A model generated the notes under the pieces. The model was not told the DNA's origin. It did no database searches and saw only the letters and a program-made list of their open reading frames with translations. This document shows positions 9,521-18,058 of a stretch of 64,000 nt of DNA, in pieces; position 1 is the first letter of the stretch, and the number at the start of each line of letters is the position of its first letter. Source of the DNA: UBA9926 sp913064795. GTDB lineage: Bacteria; Pseudomonadota; Gammaproteobacteria; Pseudomonadales; Azotimanducaceae. The translations under genes and the position numbers were made by a program. The stretch spans positions 186,001 to 250,000 of the forward strand of contig JBJKZD010000010.1 of the NCBI GenBank assembly GCA_045560765.1, written 5' to 3'.

Positions 9521-10195
9521 ATGTCCCTCGAGCGCCCCAAACTTTTTGTGGTGATTCCTGCAGCAGGGGTTGGTCGTCGGTTCAAGGCCGACAAACCCAA
9601 GCAGTACCAAGAGATTTTTGGTCAAACCGTTTTAGAGATCACTCTCGACAAACTTCGGGCCCTGAATGCGGATGCAATGGTCATTGCGATCAATCCTAAA
9701 GATCAGGAATTTGACTCGATCTCATCGGATGATGTTGTGGTCGTCGAAGGGGGAGAGGACCGTCGATCATCGGTGCTGTCGGCATTAAGCGCTTTGGAGG
9801 GTGACGAACAAGACTTGGTGCTTGTCCACGATGCGGTCCGTCCTTGTGTGCGAATAGAACAGATGAGCGCCCTAATTGAAATTGCCAGTGGAGACCCGGT
9901 TGGCGGATTGTTGGCGGTCCCCGTGACAGATACGTTGAAGCGAGTGGCTGAGGGTCGGGTTCTTCAGACTGAAGATCGCTCCACACTTTGGCAGGCCCAG
10001 ACGCCTCAAGTATTTAGGATGGGACTATTAAAACAGGCGCTCCAAAATTTTTCTGAGGCAACCGATGAGGCTTCGGCGGTCGAGGCGCTGGGGTTGCAGC
10101 CGAGGATCTGTCTTGGACGCACCGACAATATCAAGATTACCCTAGAAGAAGATTTGACCATGGCGCGTTTGATTTTAGCGGGTGAATCGATGTGA
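9521..10195 (+). CDS. ispD: 2-C-methyl-D-erythritol 4-phosphate cytidylyltransferase
   Basis: Third step of the MEP isoprenoid pathway: MEP plus CTP gives CDP-ME. 224 residues. The nucleotide-binding loop PAAGVGRRF with the following KPKQY, the DAVRP motif and the C-terminal TDNIKITLEEDL are typical. ATG start at 9521, nine bases after ftsB. The stop overlaps ispF (TGATG at 10193-10197), so the two consecutive pathway genes are coupled. Confidence 0.97.
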   Translation: MSLERPKLFVVIPAAGVGRRFKADKPKQYQEIFGQTVLEITLDKLRALNADAMVIAINPKDQEFDSISSDDVVVVEGGEDRRSSVLSALSALEGDEQDLVLVHDAVRPCVRIEQMSALIEIASGDPVGGLLAVPVTDTLKRVAEGRVLQTEDRSTLWQAQTPQVFRMGLLKQALQNFSEATDEASAVEALGLQPRICLGRTDNIKITLEEDLTMARLILAGESM

Positions 10196-10683
10196 TGCGG
10201 ATCGGACAAGGAATTGACGTGCATGCATTTTTAGAGCCCGGCTCGGCCAATCACATTATGTTGGGTGGCGTTGAGATATCCCATGATCGCGGGGTGCTCG
10301 CACACTCTGATGGCGATGTATTAATTCATGCCTTGATGGATGCACTGTTAGGTGCTTTGGGCTTGCCTGACATTGGGCATCAATTCCCAGACAGTGACCC
10401 GAAGTTCTCCGGTGCAAACTCGATGTCGCTGCTGGCGTCGGTTGTAGCGCTTATGGATCAGGCGGCGCTCCGCATCGAAAATTTAGATGCAACGGTTCTG
10501 CTAGAAGCGCCTAAATTGGTGCCTTATCGAGAAGCGATAATCCAATCGATTGCTCAGGCACTCGGCTGTGAACAGGAGCGGGTGGGTTTGAAGGCGACGA
10601 CGACTGAAAAGTTAGGATTCATCGGTCGCGGTGAGGGGATATCGGCGCAGGTCGTTGTTCTGCTCACCTCTGACCCAACGTGA
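10195..10683 (+). CDS. ispF: 2-C-methyl-D-erythritol 2,4-cyclodiphosphate synthase
   Basis: Cyclises CDP-ME 2-phosphate to MEcPP in the MEP pathway. 162 residues from the ATG at 10195, which overlaps the ispD stop; a GTG one codon upstream is in frame but unnecessary. Zinc-ligand motif GIDVHAF at the N-terminus, then LAHSDGDVLIHALMDALLGA, DIGHQFPDSDP and KATTTEKLGFIGRGEGI. Its stop overlaps the truD GTG start. Confidence 0.97.
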   Translation: MRIGQGIDVHAFLEPGSANHIMLGGVEISHDRGVLAHSDGDVLIHALMDALLGALGLPDIGHQFPDSDPKFSGANSMSLLASVVALMDQAALRIENLDATVLLEAPKLVPYREAIIQSIAQALGCEQERVGLKATTTEKLGFIGRGEGISAQVVVLLTSDPT

Positions 10684-11594
10684 CCTTCGATCTAGAATTC
10701 AGTTGGGCCAATGGTTGCCCCAATGCGACGGGTAATATTCGCGCGGAAGTTGCGCACTTTAAAGTCTTCGAGCAGTCAATTGATGCCACAGGGTCGGGCG
10801 AGCATGCTTATTTGAGGATTTGTAAAAAAGAGACCAATACCCATTGGGTTGCCGAGAAAATCGCGGAAGTTGCCGGGGTCGATGTGAAGGATGTTGGGTT
10901 TGGGGGGCGTAAAGATCGTTACTCGGTTTCCGAGCAGGCCTTTACCTGCTATTTGCCGGGACGCTCGGATCCTGATTGGTCACGGTTAGACGGCCCAGAA
11001 GTGAAGGTCTTGAAGGTTGACAGAACCCAGAAAAAATTACGTAAGGGCGATTTGTGGGGCAATGCCTTTGAAATTTGTTTAACCCAAGTTTCAAACCGGC
11101 TCGATGATCGACTCCAATCCATGGTCAACGCTAGCGTGCCCAATTATTTTGGCGAACAACGCTTTGGCCAGTATTGCCGAAACTTATCAGCGGCCCAAGA
11201 GCTGGTGAAGCGTCCTCATGGCAGATTTCATTCCCGCGACATGATTTTGTCGGCGATGCGGGCTTATCTGTTTAACCTGTATCTCTCGAATTATATTGAT
11301 ACTCATCGAGGGTGTTCGCGTGACCTCAACGCCATGGGGCCTTTGTATGGCCGTTCCAGAGACCCTCAGGGCGGCGAGGCCGAACTGTCTGATGAGCTTC
11401 AACTGTGGGTCACAACGCTGCGTCAGCTACGACTGAAAGCTGGCGTCCGAAAGCTCTGGTTGCTGCCGCTTGAGTTCGATTGGCATCGAGATGACAATAA
11501 CTATCTCTTGCGATTTACGCTGCCCCCAGGCAGCTATGCAACAAGTGTTTTGCGCGAGGTATTGCGCTATAAGGATGAACGGCGTGGTGGTTAA
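10680..11594 (+). CDS. truD: tRNA pseudouridine(13) synthase TruD
   Basis: Makes pseudouridine at position 13 of tRNAs such as tRNA-Glu. 304 residues from a GTG start (10680) overlapping the ispF stop; E. coli TruD is about 349 residues, so this copy is short, mainly in the inserted TRUD domain. The catalytic-Asp motif is GGRKDRYSVSEQ. NYFGEQRFG, the preceding VSNR and the C-terminal PPGSYATSVLREV are clear. Normally surE follows truD; it is absent here. Confidence 0.93.
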   Translation: MTFDLEFSWANGCPNATGNIRAEVAHFKVFEQSIDATGSGEHAYLRICKKETNTHWVAEKIAEVAGVDVKDVGFGGRKDRYSVSEQAFTCYLPGRSDPDWSRLDGPEVKVLKVDRTQKKLRKGDLWGNAFEICLTQVSNRLDDRLQSMVNASVPNYFGEQRFGQYCRNLSAAQELVKRPHGRFHSRDMILSAMRAYLFNLYLSNYIDTHRGCSRDLNAMGPLYGRSRDPQGGEAELSDELQLWVTTLRQLRLKAGVRKLWLLPLEFDWHRDDNNYLLRFTLPPGSYATSVLREVLRYKDERRGG

Positions 11595-11644
11595 ACTAGA
11601 TGTAAGCGGCGTGGGTATGACCTCCCCAACGGACTAGAAATCGA

Positions 11645-12250
11645 TTGACCGAGCGGCTTCGGGAGCAAGGGATCCTCAATGAATCCGTTTTGCAGGTGAT
11701 GGGCTCGACTCCCCGTCATTTGTTCGTGGACGAGGCGCTATCCCATCGAGCCTATGAGGACACAGCGCTGCCAATTGGTCATGGCCAAACGATCAGCCAA
11801 CCTTATATCGTCGCTAGGATGACCGAGTTGCTGCTTGAAGGAAGTCTCCCGGCTTCGGTGCTTGAGGTGGGCACAGGGTCGGGTTATCAGACTGCGATCT
11901 TGGCACAGTTGTTCGATCAGGTGTTTACTGTCGAGCGAATATCGGGCCTTTTAGACCAAGCAGTGGGTCGGTTTCGGCGTTTGGCCCTGCATCAGATCCG
12001 ATACAAATACGATGACGGCCATCTGGGTTGGCCAGAGAAAGGGTTGTTCGATGCCATCATCGTGACAGCCTCCCCTCGATCGATCCCTGAAGCACTGTTG
12101 AGTCAGCTGACTGCAGGAGGACGGCTTATTATTCCGGTTGGCAGTGCTGATGATCAAGCGTTAACAGTTGTCCACAATCATCCGGAGGGTCTTGTCACCG
12201 AACGGGTAGAACCTGTTCGATTTGTGCCGCTTCTTGGTGGCAAGTCGTGA
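11645..12250 (+). CDS. pcm: protein-L-isoaspartate O-methyltransferase
   Basis: SAM-dependent repair enzyme that methylates L-isoaspartyl residues in aged proteins. 201 residues from a TTG start at 11645; an in-frame TGA at 11618 rules out a longer form. Family blocks are PRHLFVDEA, ALPIGHGQTISQPYIVARM, the SAM motif VLEVGTGSGYQTAIL and DAIIVTASP. The stop overlaps the start of the DUF368 gene (GTGA at 12247). Confidence 0.96.
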   Translation: MTERLREQGILNESVLQVMGSTPRHLFVDEALSHRAYEDTALPIGHGQTISQPYIVARMTELLLEGSLPASVLEVGTGSGYQTAILAQLFDQVFTVERISGLLDQAVGRFRRLALHQIRYKYDDGHLGWPEKGLFDAIIVTASPRSIPEALLSQLTAGGRLIIPVGSADDQALTVVHNHPEGLVTERVEPVRFVPLLGGKS

Positions 12251-13188
12251 CGGATCTTAAATCCAGCATGAGAGTGCTCCTTACGGGCTTTTTGATGGGC
12301 ATGGCCGAGGTTGTACCGGGAGTCTCAGGAGGCACAATCGCCTTTATTTCTGGCTTCTATGAGCGATTGTTGGCAGGGTTAAGCGGACTGCGACCTGAGT
12401 TACTGACAGTGCTTTGGCGATCGGGCCTTCGGGCCGCCTGGCAAAAATCGGATGGCACTTTTTTATCCCTTCTCTTTGGAGCGATGGCGGTTTCAATTCT
12501 GATTTTTGCGACCGTGATCAAAGGGGCTTTAGTGACGTACCCTATTGCAATGTGGTCGTTCTTTTTCGGTCTGGTTTTAGCGTCCTCAGTTCTGATGTAT
12601 CGACAAGTCAGTCACAGGACGGTTGAGCATTTTTTGGTCTTAGGCATCGGCCTTGCTTTAGGTTTGCTACTGCAGCGGCTCTTGCCCGTTACGCTAGAAG
12701 CGACCCCAGGGGCGATGTTTATGGGCGGCGCTGTTGCGATCTGTGCTTGGATCTTGCCGGGAATTTCTGGCAGTTTTTTATTGTTGTTGCTCGGTCTCTA
12801 TAGCGGCGTTTTAGCTGCGGTGGCGAGTTTAGCCTGGGCGCAACTCATCCCTTTTGCATTGGGTGCAGGTCTTGGCTTGATTGCCTTCGCAAACGTCCTC
12901 AAGCGTCTTTTTCATCACGTTAGGGATTGGATTTTGATGTTCTTGATTGGATTGATGCTTGGCACCTTGGTTCGGCTTTGGCCTTGGCAGCAAGTGACCA
13001 GTTATCAGCTGCAAGCCAGTGGCACCGAACAGGTGCCGCTGGTTCAAAACCCAGTGATGCCAGGGGTCTTTGAAAGTCTAACCGGCGAGCCTGCTCAGTT
13101 GAGCGTGGCCGGGTTATCTGCCGGTTTTGCGATCGTGTTGGTCTACGGTTTTGAGCGACTCTCGCAACCGAGGCGAACCGATGTTTAG
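12247..13188 (+). CDS. DUF368 integral membrane protein (undecaprenyl-phosphate translocase family)
   Basis: 313-residue multi-pass membrane protein starting with GTG at 12247. The family signature MGMAEVVPGVSGGTIAFISGFYERLL is near residues 18-41, and a second internal PGISGSFLLLLLG lies in the middle, the usual inverted duplication. Work on DUF368 proteins (PopT) identified them as recyclers of undecaprenyl phosphate across the cytoplasmic membrane; applying that here is by homology. It is inserted between pcm and nlpD, overlapping both, so it should be translated with two envelope or protein-maintenance genes. Confidence 0.85.
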   Translation: MTDLKSSMRVLLTGFLMGMAEVVPGVSGGTIAFISGFYERLLAGLSGLRPELLTVLWRSGLRAAWQKSDGTFLSLLFGAMAVSILIFATVIKGALVTYPIAMWSFFFGLVLASSVLMYRQVSHRTVEHFLVLGIGLALGLLLQRLLPVTLEATPGAMFMGGAVAICAWILPGISGSFLLLLLGLYSGVLAAVASLAWAQLIPFALGAGLGLIAFANVLKRLFHHVRDWILMFLIGLMLGTLVRLWPWQQVTSYQLQASGTEQVPLVQNPVMPGVFESLTGEPAQLSVAGLSAGFAIVLVYGFERLSQPRRTDV

Positions 13189-13942
13189 GCGTTTTAGGGC
13201 CAGATTTCCAAGCCTCTTCTTGTTGGTCAGCGCAGTTCTTATTTTACAAGGGTGCCAGTCTAACGGCGCGCGAGCACCGGTTTCAAACATTGGTGAGCGC
13301 GGGAAATCCCATGTGGTGCAAAAAGGTGAAACCCTGTACGCGATTGCATGGCGTTATGGATTGGATTACCAGCGGTTGGCTCGACTCAATCGGATTAGGT
13401 CTCCCTACACGATCTTTGCGGGTCAGCGCCTAAAAATCTCGGGTGTGCCCAAGCGGTCCTCCAGGTCCCAATCAAAAGCAGAAAAGCGCGCCCCAGCTGC
13501 GAGCCCATCCCAACCCAAGGTGTATACCCAGAAGCCTGCAGCACAACCCATCAAACCATTCACCCCGAGCCAACTGACTTGGCAATGGCCGGTTTCTGGT
13601 CCGGTCCTAGCAAAATTCTCTCTCAGTGGTCGGGTCAACAAGGGAATCGACCTTAAAGCAAAAGCTGGGTCAGATGTTCTCGCCGCTGCGGGCGGCACCA
13701 TTGTCTATGCCGGGGGTAATCTGCGGGGCTACGGTAAACTAGTCATTATCAAGCACGATGACGCTTTTTTAAGCGCCTATGGCAATAACCAAGCGCTGCG
13801 GGTCAAAGAGGGTCAGCGGGTCGAGCAAGGAGATGTGATAGCTGTGGTAGGGGCTAATGACGCGAATGTTGAGATGCTGCATTTCGAGATCAGACGTGAG
13901 GGTCGACCAGAGGACCCTCTAAGACATTTGCCCAAGCGTTGA
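13181..13942 (+). CDS. nlpD: NlpD-like lipoprotein: LysM plus degenerate M23/LytM domain
   Basis: Envelope activator of a cell-wall amidase (in E. coli NlpD activates AmiC at division); 253 residues. A signal peptide ends in the lipobox LQGC (Cys25). LysM lies at about residues 45-88 (HVVQKGETLYAIA) and a C-terminal LytM domain begins near KGIDLKAKAG. The first catalytic His is Asn, and the HxH motif is MLHFE, so it should be catalytically dead, as NlpD is. The ATG at 13181 lies inside the DUF368 gene; a longer frame from 13127 would destroy the signal peptide. The usual downstream rpoS is missing. Confidence 0.9.
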   Translation: MFRRFRARFPSLFLLVSAVLILQGCQSNGARAPVSNIGERGKSHVVQKGETLYAIAWRYGLDYQRLARLNRIRSPYTIFAGQRLKISGVPKRSSRSQSKAEKRAPAASPSQPKVYTQKPAAQPIKPFTPSQLTWQWPVSGPVLAKFSLSGRVNKGIDLKAKAGSDVLAAAGGTIVYAGGNLRGYGKLVIIKHDDAFLSAYGNNQALRVKEGQRVEQGDVIAVVGANDANVEMLHFEIRREGRPEDPLRHLPKR

Positions 13943-13958
13943 AAGAATCGACCGAGTA

Positions 13959-14282
13959 CTAGCGTTCGAGGTGATCGATTTTCCCTTTCACCTCTGCCCA
14001 TTCCTCAGCGTCGTCTAGAGGCTCTTTTTTCTCAGTGATGTTAGGCCAAATTTCGCAAAGCTCGGCGTTGAGCTCGAGGAAGTCTTGTTCTGCTTCCGGC
14101 AGTTCATCCTCAGAAAAGATCGCGTCAACCGGGCATTCAGGCTCACACAAAGCGCAGTCAATACATTCGTCTGGATTAATCACCAAGAAGTTGGGGCCTT
14201 CGTAAAAGCAGTCCACCGGACAAACTTCAACACAATCAGTATGTTTACACTTGATGCATCCATCACTTACTACGAATGTCAT
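13959..14282 (-). CDS. fdxA: 7Fe ferredoxin FdxA
   Basis: Small electron carrier with one 3Fe-4S and one 4Fe-4S cluster; 107 residues. The N-terminal cysteines occur in DGCIKCKHTDCVEVCPVDC, and the second cluster has CIDCALCEPECP. The acidic C-terminal extension is typical of the Azotobacter/Pseudomonas FdxA type. It is convergent with nlpD (16 bp between stops) and follows mutS in the same direction, the conserved mutS-fdxA pair. Confidence 0.95.
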   Translation of the reverse strand: MTFVVSDGCIKCKHTDCVEVCPVDCFYEGPNFLVINPDECIDCALCEPECPVDAIFSEDELPEAEQDFLELNAELCEIWPNITEKKEPLDDAEEWAEVKGKIDHLER

Positions 14283-14526
14283 AAAACCTATCCTTCTAAA
14301 AGGTTAACGTTGACCATTGGCGAAGGCCCATCGTGGACACCTTGCTGATCACCAGTGTTCAAGGGCAAGGTCGCACGGTCTTGGTGGCGGCAGAGGAAGC
14401 CCGAGCAGATCGCTGTGAGTTCTAGTGCCTTGACGATGTGACCAAGCGGGGCCCAACTTTGTCCGGGATTGTCGCTTGAACGGGAGCATTCTATCAGCTT
14501 TTTTGAACCTGACAACTGATCTCGAT

Positions 14527-17109
14527 TCAGTGGCTTTTGATTCGATCTCGCATTTGATAGACCAGTTCGAGGGCGGCGCGCGGGCTCAAGTCGTCGATGT
14601 CGAGGGCGGCAAGGGTGTCCTTGATCAGGCTGAGCTCTGGATCCTGGGAGAAGAGATCAGACTGGTTGGGTCGGGTCTGATCAGGGGGCGTGCTCGTTGC
14701 GGTTTCTTGTTGCTCGAGTTGCGCGAGTTTAGAGCGTGCTGTCTCGAGGACTTCGACGGGAATGCCGGCGAGCCTGGCGACCTGGATGCCATAGCTTTGA
14801 TTGGCGGGTCCCTCTTGGACGGCGTAGAGAAAAATAATCCGCTCTTCAAACTCGCGAGCGGTTAGGTGCAGATTTTTAATTTGGGGAAACCGTTCAGGTA
14901 AGATTGTGAGTTCAAAATAGTGGGTTGCAAACAGGGTCATTGCGCTGATCTTTTCTGCGATGTGGCACCCGGTTGCCCAAGCCAGGGAGAGCCCGTCAAA
15001 GGTCGACGTGCCACGACCAATCTCATCCAGTAAAACAAGACTTTTCTCTGTCGCGGTATTGAGGATCAGTGCGGTCTCTGACATTTCAACCATAAAGGTC
15101 GAACGCCCGCTGGCAAGGTCGTCGGAAGAGCCAATGCGGGTAAAGATTCGATCGATGTCACCAATTACCGCTTGATCAGCTGGAACCGGACAGCCGGTTC
15201 TGCCCAGCAAGGCGATGATGGCGGTCTGGCGCATGAAAGTCGATTTACCCCCCATATTCGGTCCGGTGACAATAAACTGTCGAGTGACATCGTCAAACTG
15301 AACACCATTGGGTACAAAAGCGCCGTCAAGCATAGATTCAACAACGAGATGGCGACCATTCTCGATGATCAATTCAGACTGATAGGTCAGTATGGGTGGC
15401 ACTAAATTCAAGGTCGTGCTGCGCTCAGCAAAATTCGCGAGCACATCCAGTACCGCGAGTCCGTCGGCGAGATCTCTCAGCACGTTGATGTCGAGCATGA
15501 GCGTATCCAACAAGGTATCAAACAAGTGCCGCTCGCGTGCCAGTGCACGGCTTTTGCTGCTCAAAGCTTTGTCCTCGAAAGCTTTAAGTTCAGGTGTGAT
15601 AAATCGTTCAGCATTCTTTAGAGTTTGGCGCCGAATGTAGGTGATAGGGGCTTCTTGGGCTTGAACTTTACTCAGTTCGATAAAGTAGCCATGAACCCGG
15701 TTGTAACCTACTTTTAATGAACTGAGTCCCGTTCGGGTTTTTTCTTCAGTCTCTAGTTTTACTAAAAAGGCGGCGGCATCCTCGCTGATGGACTTTAGTT
15801 CATCGAGGGTTTCATCGTATCCCGCTTTAATGACCCCGCCCTCGCGAATGACTACGGGCGGTGTGGTTTCAATGGCGCGTTGCAACTCGTCTGCGAGGAC
15901 CGGTTGCGCTCGAGTACGATCAGCTAATGTGTTCAGTAAACTAGGTGCTTCAGGGATGATGACTGTTGTCATCACCTCCGAGAGCTCTGGCAATAACGCG
16001 AGGGTGTCTCTAAGACGAGCAAGGTCCCGCGGCCTCGCCGTTTGCAAGGCAATGCGGGCGACGATGCGTTCAATGTCGCCGGCCTGGGCGAGCATGGCTC
16101 TGAGGGGCTCGAAGGTAGAATGCTGTTGCAGTGTTGCAACAGCAGCGAGGCGTGACTCAATTTCGATTGAGTCTCTGAGGGGCTGGGTGAGCCACCGTGC
16201 CAATCGTCTGCCCCCCATTGGGGTCTTCGTTTGATCCAGTACCGACAGTAGCGTGTGCTCGCGTCCCCCAAGGAGGTTGTGAACCAGCTCAAGATTTCTT
16301 CTTGAGGTAGGGTCAATGATGATGGTGTCTTCATTGCGGATTCTGCGGAGCCGCTGCAAGTGCGGCAATTGACGGCGGTGGGTCTCACCCACGTAGGCGA
16401 GTACGCAACCTGCCGCACAAATTGCGACGGGTTGATCGGAACAGTCAAATGCGGAAAGGTCTTGGACCCCGAACTGATCTTTGAGTTTTTGGTTCGATTC
16501 CGACTCATCAAATTCCCAGACTGGGCGGTGCTTGATGCCTTTGAACTCTTCGAGTTGCAGAGCGATTTGAGCGTCTTGGGGTAACAATAATTCCGCTGGC
16601 CCAAGCCGCGCTAATTCACTTTTAAGAACATCAAGATGCGAGGTTTGAAGAACCTCAAACCGGCCGCTGCTCACCTCCATCACCGCCAGCCCATAATCCC
16701 CGCCTCGCTCAAAGACTGCGCAAATAAGGCTTTCTTTTTGCGCATCGAGGAGCGCTTCTTCGGTCAAGGTCCCCGGCGTAATAATTCGAACAACTTCTCG
16801 GGTAACCGGGCCTTTGGACGTCGCGGGGTCTCCGGTTTGCTCACAGATGGCAACTGAAATCCCTTCGGTGACGAGTTTGCTGAGATAGGTATCGGCGGCG
16901 TGGAAAGGAACCCCGCACATCGGTATTGGCACGCCCGCTGACTGACCGCGGCTGGTCAGGGTGATGTCTAGCAACCCGCTCGCGGTTTTTGCGTCATCGT
17001 AAAACAGTTCGTAGAAATCGCCCATGCGATAAAAGAGCAGAGCATCCGGGTGCTGGGCCTTGATGCTGAGGAACTGTTGCATCATTGGAGTGTGCGTTTC
17101 AGTAGTCAC
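14527..17109 (-). CDS. mutS: DNA mismatch repair protein MutS
   Basis: Mismatch-recognition ATPase, 860 residues. The N-terminus contains the mismatch-wedge motif FYRMGDFYELFYDDA (Phe-x-Glu). Walker A GPNMGGKST is near residue 615, with Walker B LVLLDEIGRGTSTFDG and the HTH-like region ATHYFELT. Because one strong LexA-type palindrome lies 114-133 bp upstream of this start and the region also leads to recA, either gene could be its target. Confidence 0.98.
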   Translation of the reverse strand: MTTETHTPMMQQFLSIKAQHPDALLFYRMGDFYELFYDDAKTASGLLDITLTSRGQSAGVPIPMCGVPFHAADTYLSKLVTEGISVAICEQTGDPATSKGPVTREVVRIITPGTLTEEALLDAQKESLICAVFERGGDYGLAVMEVSSGRFEVLQTSHLDVLKSELARLGPAELLLPQDAQIALQLEEFKGIKHRPVWEFDESESNQKLKDQFGVQDLSAFDCSDQPVAICAAGCVLAYVGETHRRQLPHLQRLRRIRNEDTIIIDPTSRRNLELVHNLLGGREHTLLSVLDQTKTPMGGRRLARWLTQPLRDSIEIESRLAAVATLQQHSTFEPLRAMLAQAGDIERIVARIALQTARPRDLARLRDTLALLPELSEVMTTVIIPEAPSLLNTLADRTRAQPVLADELQRAIETTPPVVIREGGVIKAGYDETLDELKSISEDAAAFLVKLETEEKTRTGLSSLKVGYNRVHGYFIELSKVQAQEAPITYIRRQTLKNAERFITPELKAFEDKALSSKSRALARERHLFDTLLDTLMLDINVLRDLADGLAVLDVLANFAERSTTLNLVPPILTYQSELIIENGRHLVVESMLDGAFVPNGVQFDDVTRQFIVTGPNMGGKSTFMRQTAIIALLGRTGCPVPADQAVIGDIDRIFTRIGSSDDLASGRSTFMVEMSETALILNTATEKSLVLLDEIGRGTSTFDGLSLAWATGCHIAEKISAMTLFATHYFELTILPERFPQIKNLHLTAREFEERIIFLYAVQEGPANQSYGIQVARLAGIPVEVLETARSKLAQLEQQETATSTPPDQTRPNQSDLFSQDPELSLIKDTLAALDIDDLSPRAALELVYQMRDRIKSH

Positions 17110-17222
17110 AGAGTTCGCTGGTCTTTCAAGAAGTGATCAGGTTAGCAAACGGTTAGAAACGCTGCACCCACTTGCTTTTAAATCGAGATCAATTCGGCGG
17201 ATAATCCAGAAAAATAAAATTT

Positions 17223-17242
17223 TACTGTACGGATAACCAGTA
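17223..17242 (+). promoter_or_regulatory. LexA (SOS) box
   Basis: TACTGT-N8-CCAGTA matches the E. coli LexA consensus (TACTGT-N8-ACAGTA) except for one base in the right half-site. A TATTTT at 17241-17246 sits where the -10 hexamer sits relative to the SOS box of E. coli recA, supporting a plus-strand promoter here. A TAAAAT on the other strand could instead serve mutS. It is about 820 bp from the recA start, far more than usual; no nearer box was seen. Confidence 0.7.
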
Positions 17243-17488
17243 TTTTGGTAAGGTCAATTTTTTCAGGGTTTGTGGGTTTAAAGGACGAGTTAAAAGAGCG
17301 ACAAGCGTTAGGATAGAAGCGTCGCCCAGTTTAAGCTCAAACCGGCGTTTTAGAGGACGCTGCACGTGACCTCAGGATAGATCTCGGTCTAGATCATGGA
17401 GTACGGAAGGCTCTGAGTGAAATTTGATGCAGTCCGCAACAATTACGCTAAGAATTAAACAAAATTGGACGTAAAGGTTTGGACCTAG

Positions 17489-17536
17489 GGTCGGATAGAG
17501 GATCGTATATAGGATCCGATAAAGGACCCGGAAAAT
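17489..17536 (+). repeat. Degenerate 12-bp tandem repeat (4 units) in recA leader
   Basis: Four consecutive 12-bp units: GGTCGGATAGAG, GATCGTATATAG, GATCCGATAAAG and GACCCGGAAAAT. Each starts with G and keeps a purine-rich second half; divergence between units indicates an old expansion. Confidence 0.6.
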
Positions 17537-17604
17537 TTTAGAAAGGCCGGTAAAAAAATGGATACAAGGTTGTATCAAAGCGCTTAAGCTCGCTTAAAAG
17601 GTGG

Positions 17605-17644
17605 TAGGTTCGTTCAAATGCACCTAGGTTCGCGCAAAGGCTCG
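17605..17644 (+). repeat. 20-bp direct repeat (2 units) in recA leader
   Basis: Two adjacent 20-bp units both begin TAGGTTCG and share a central CAAA; the rest has drifted. Similar GCTTAA elements occur just upstream (17582-17598), suggesting that more decayed copies exist. Confidence 0.55.
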
Positions 17645-17742
17645 TAAACAGTCCGATCAAAGGTATTGATTGAGTATCTGACGCTAGACTAGGAGAAAAC
17701 TCACGCCTACTTGGCGAACGAGGGACAATCAAAAAAACCGCG

Positions 17743-17786
17743 AGACTTCAGAATTGCTAAAAATAGACTTCAGAATTGATAAAAAC
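17743..17786 (+). repeat. 22-bp tandem duplication in recA leader
   Basis: Two adjacent 22-bp units, each starting AGACTTCAGAATTG and continuing with an A-rich tail, differ at only two positions. This is one of the youngest-looking duplications in the leader. Confidence 0.75.
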
Positions 17787-17791
17787 AAGCT

Positions 17792-17865
17792 GAACCAAGA
17801 ACCAAGAACCAAGAACCAAGAACCAAGAACCAAGAACCAAGAACCAAGAACCAAGAACCAAGAAC
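17792..17865 (+). repeat. Heptanucleotide microsatellite (GAACCAA), about 10.5 copies
   Basis: An almost perfect run of the 7-bp unit GAACCAA spans 74 bp, starting about 190 bp upstream of the proposed recA Shine-Dalgarno. A uniform short repeat of this length is a slippage-prone tract and could vary in copy number between cells. It is intergenic, so copy changes would alter leader length, not a reading frame. Confidence 0.95.
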
Positions 17866-18020
17866 AGAAAAAGCTTAAAAAATAAAATACAGAAAGCAAA
17901 ATACAAAATACAGAGAGTAAAAAACAGAAAGCCTAAGCAGGAACTATCGAGCGTCATCTGAATAAGCACCCAGGTGCAACCAGAAGCAACGAGATCGATA
18001 AAAATAACAACTCTCTCGAG

Positions 18021-18041
18021 AACGAACAACGAACAACGAAT
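18021..18041 (+). repeat. 7-bp tandem repeat (AACGAAC), 3 units, next to recA ribosome-binding site
   Basis: Units AACGAAC, AACGAAC and AACGAAT are followed within a few bases by the AAGGAG at 18045-18050. The unit differs from the GAACCAA microsatellite upstream but has the same period. Confidence 0.7.
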
Positions 18042-18058
18042 ACCAAGGAGTGAAGAAC

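Larger units (their letters stand above)
17110..18058 (+). other. Long intergenic region between mutS and recA (recA leader)
   Basis: 949 bp without a convincing gene. It holds a LexA-type palindrome near the mutS end and then at least five different short tandem repeats listed separately. From about 17757 onward the sense strand is rich in A and C/G and poor in T, so a transcript would be weakly structured. A minus-strand open frame through the heptad repeat reads as monotonous FLVLGSW units and overlaps recA; I do not call it a gene. cinA, common before recA in Pseudomonas-type genomes, is absent. Confidence 0.8.

Noticed and set aside
17489..17865. Possible CRISPR array upstream of recA
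   Set aside because: Repeats are directly adjacent, short, of different periods and without spacers; no cas gene is present.
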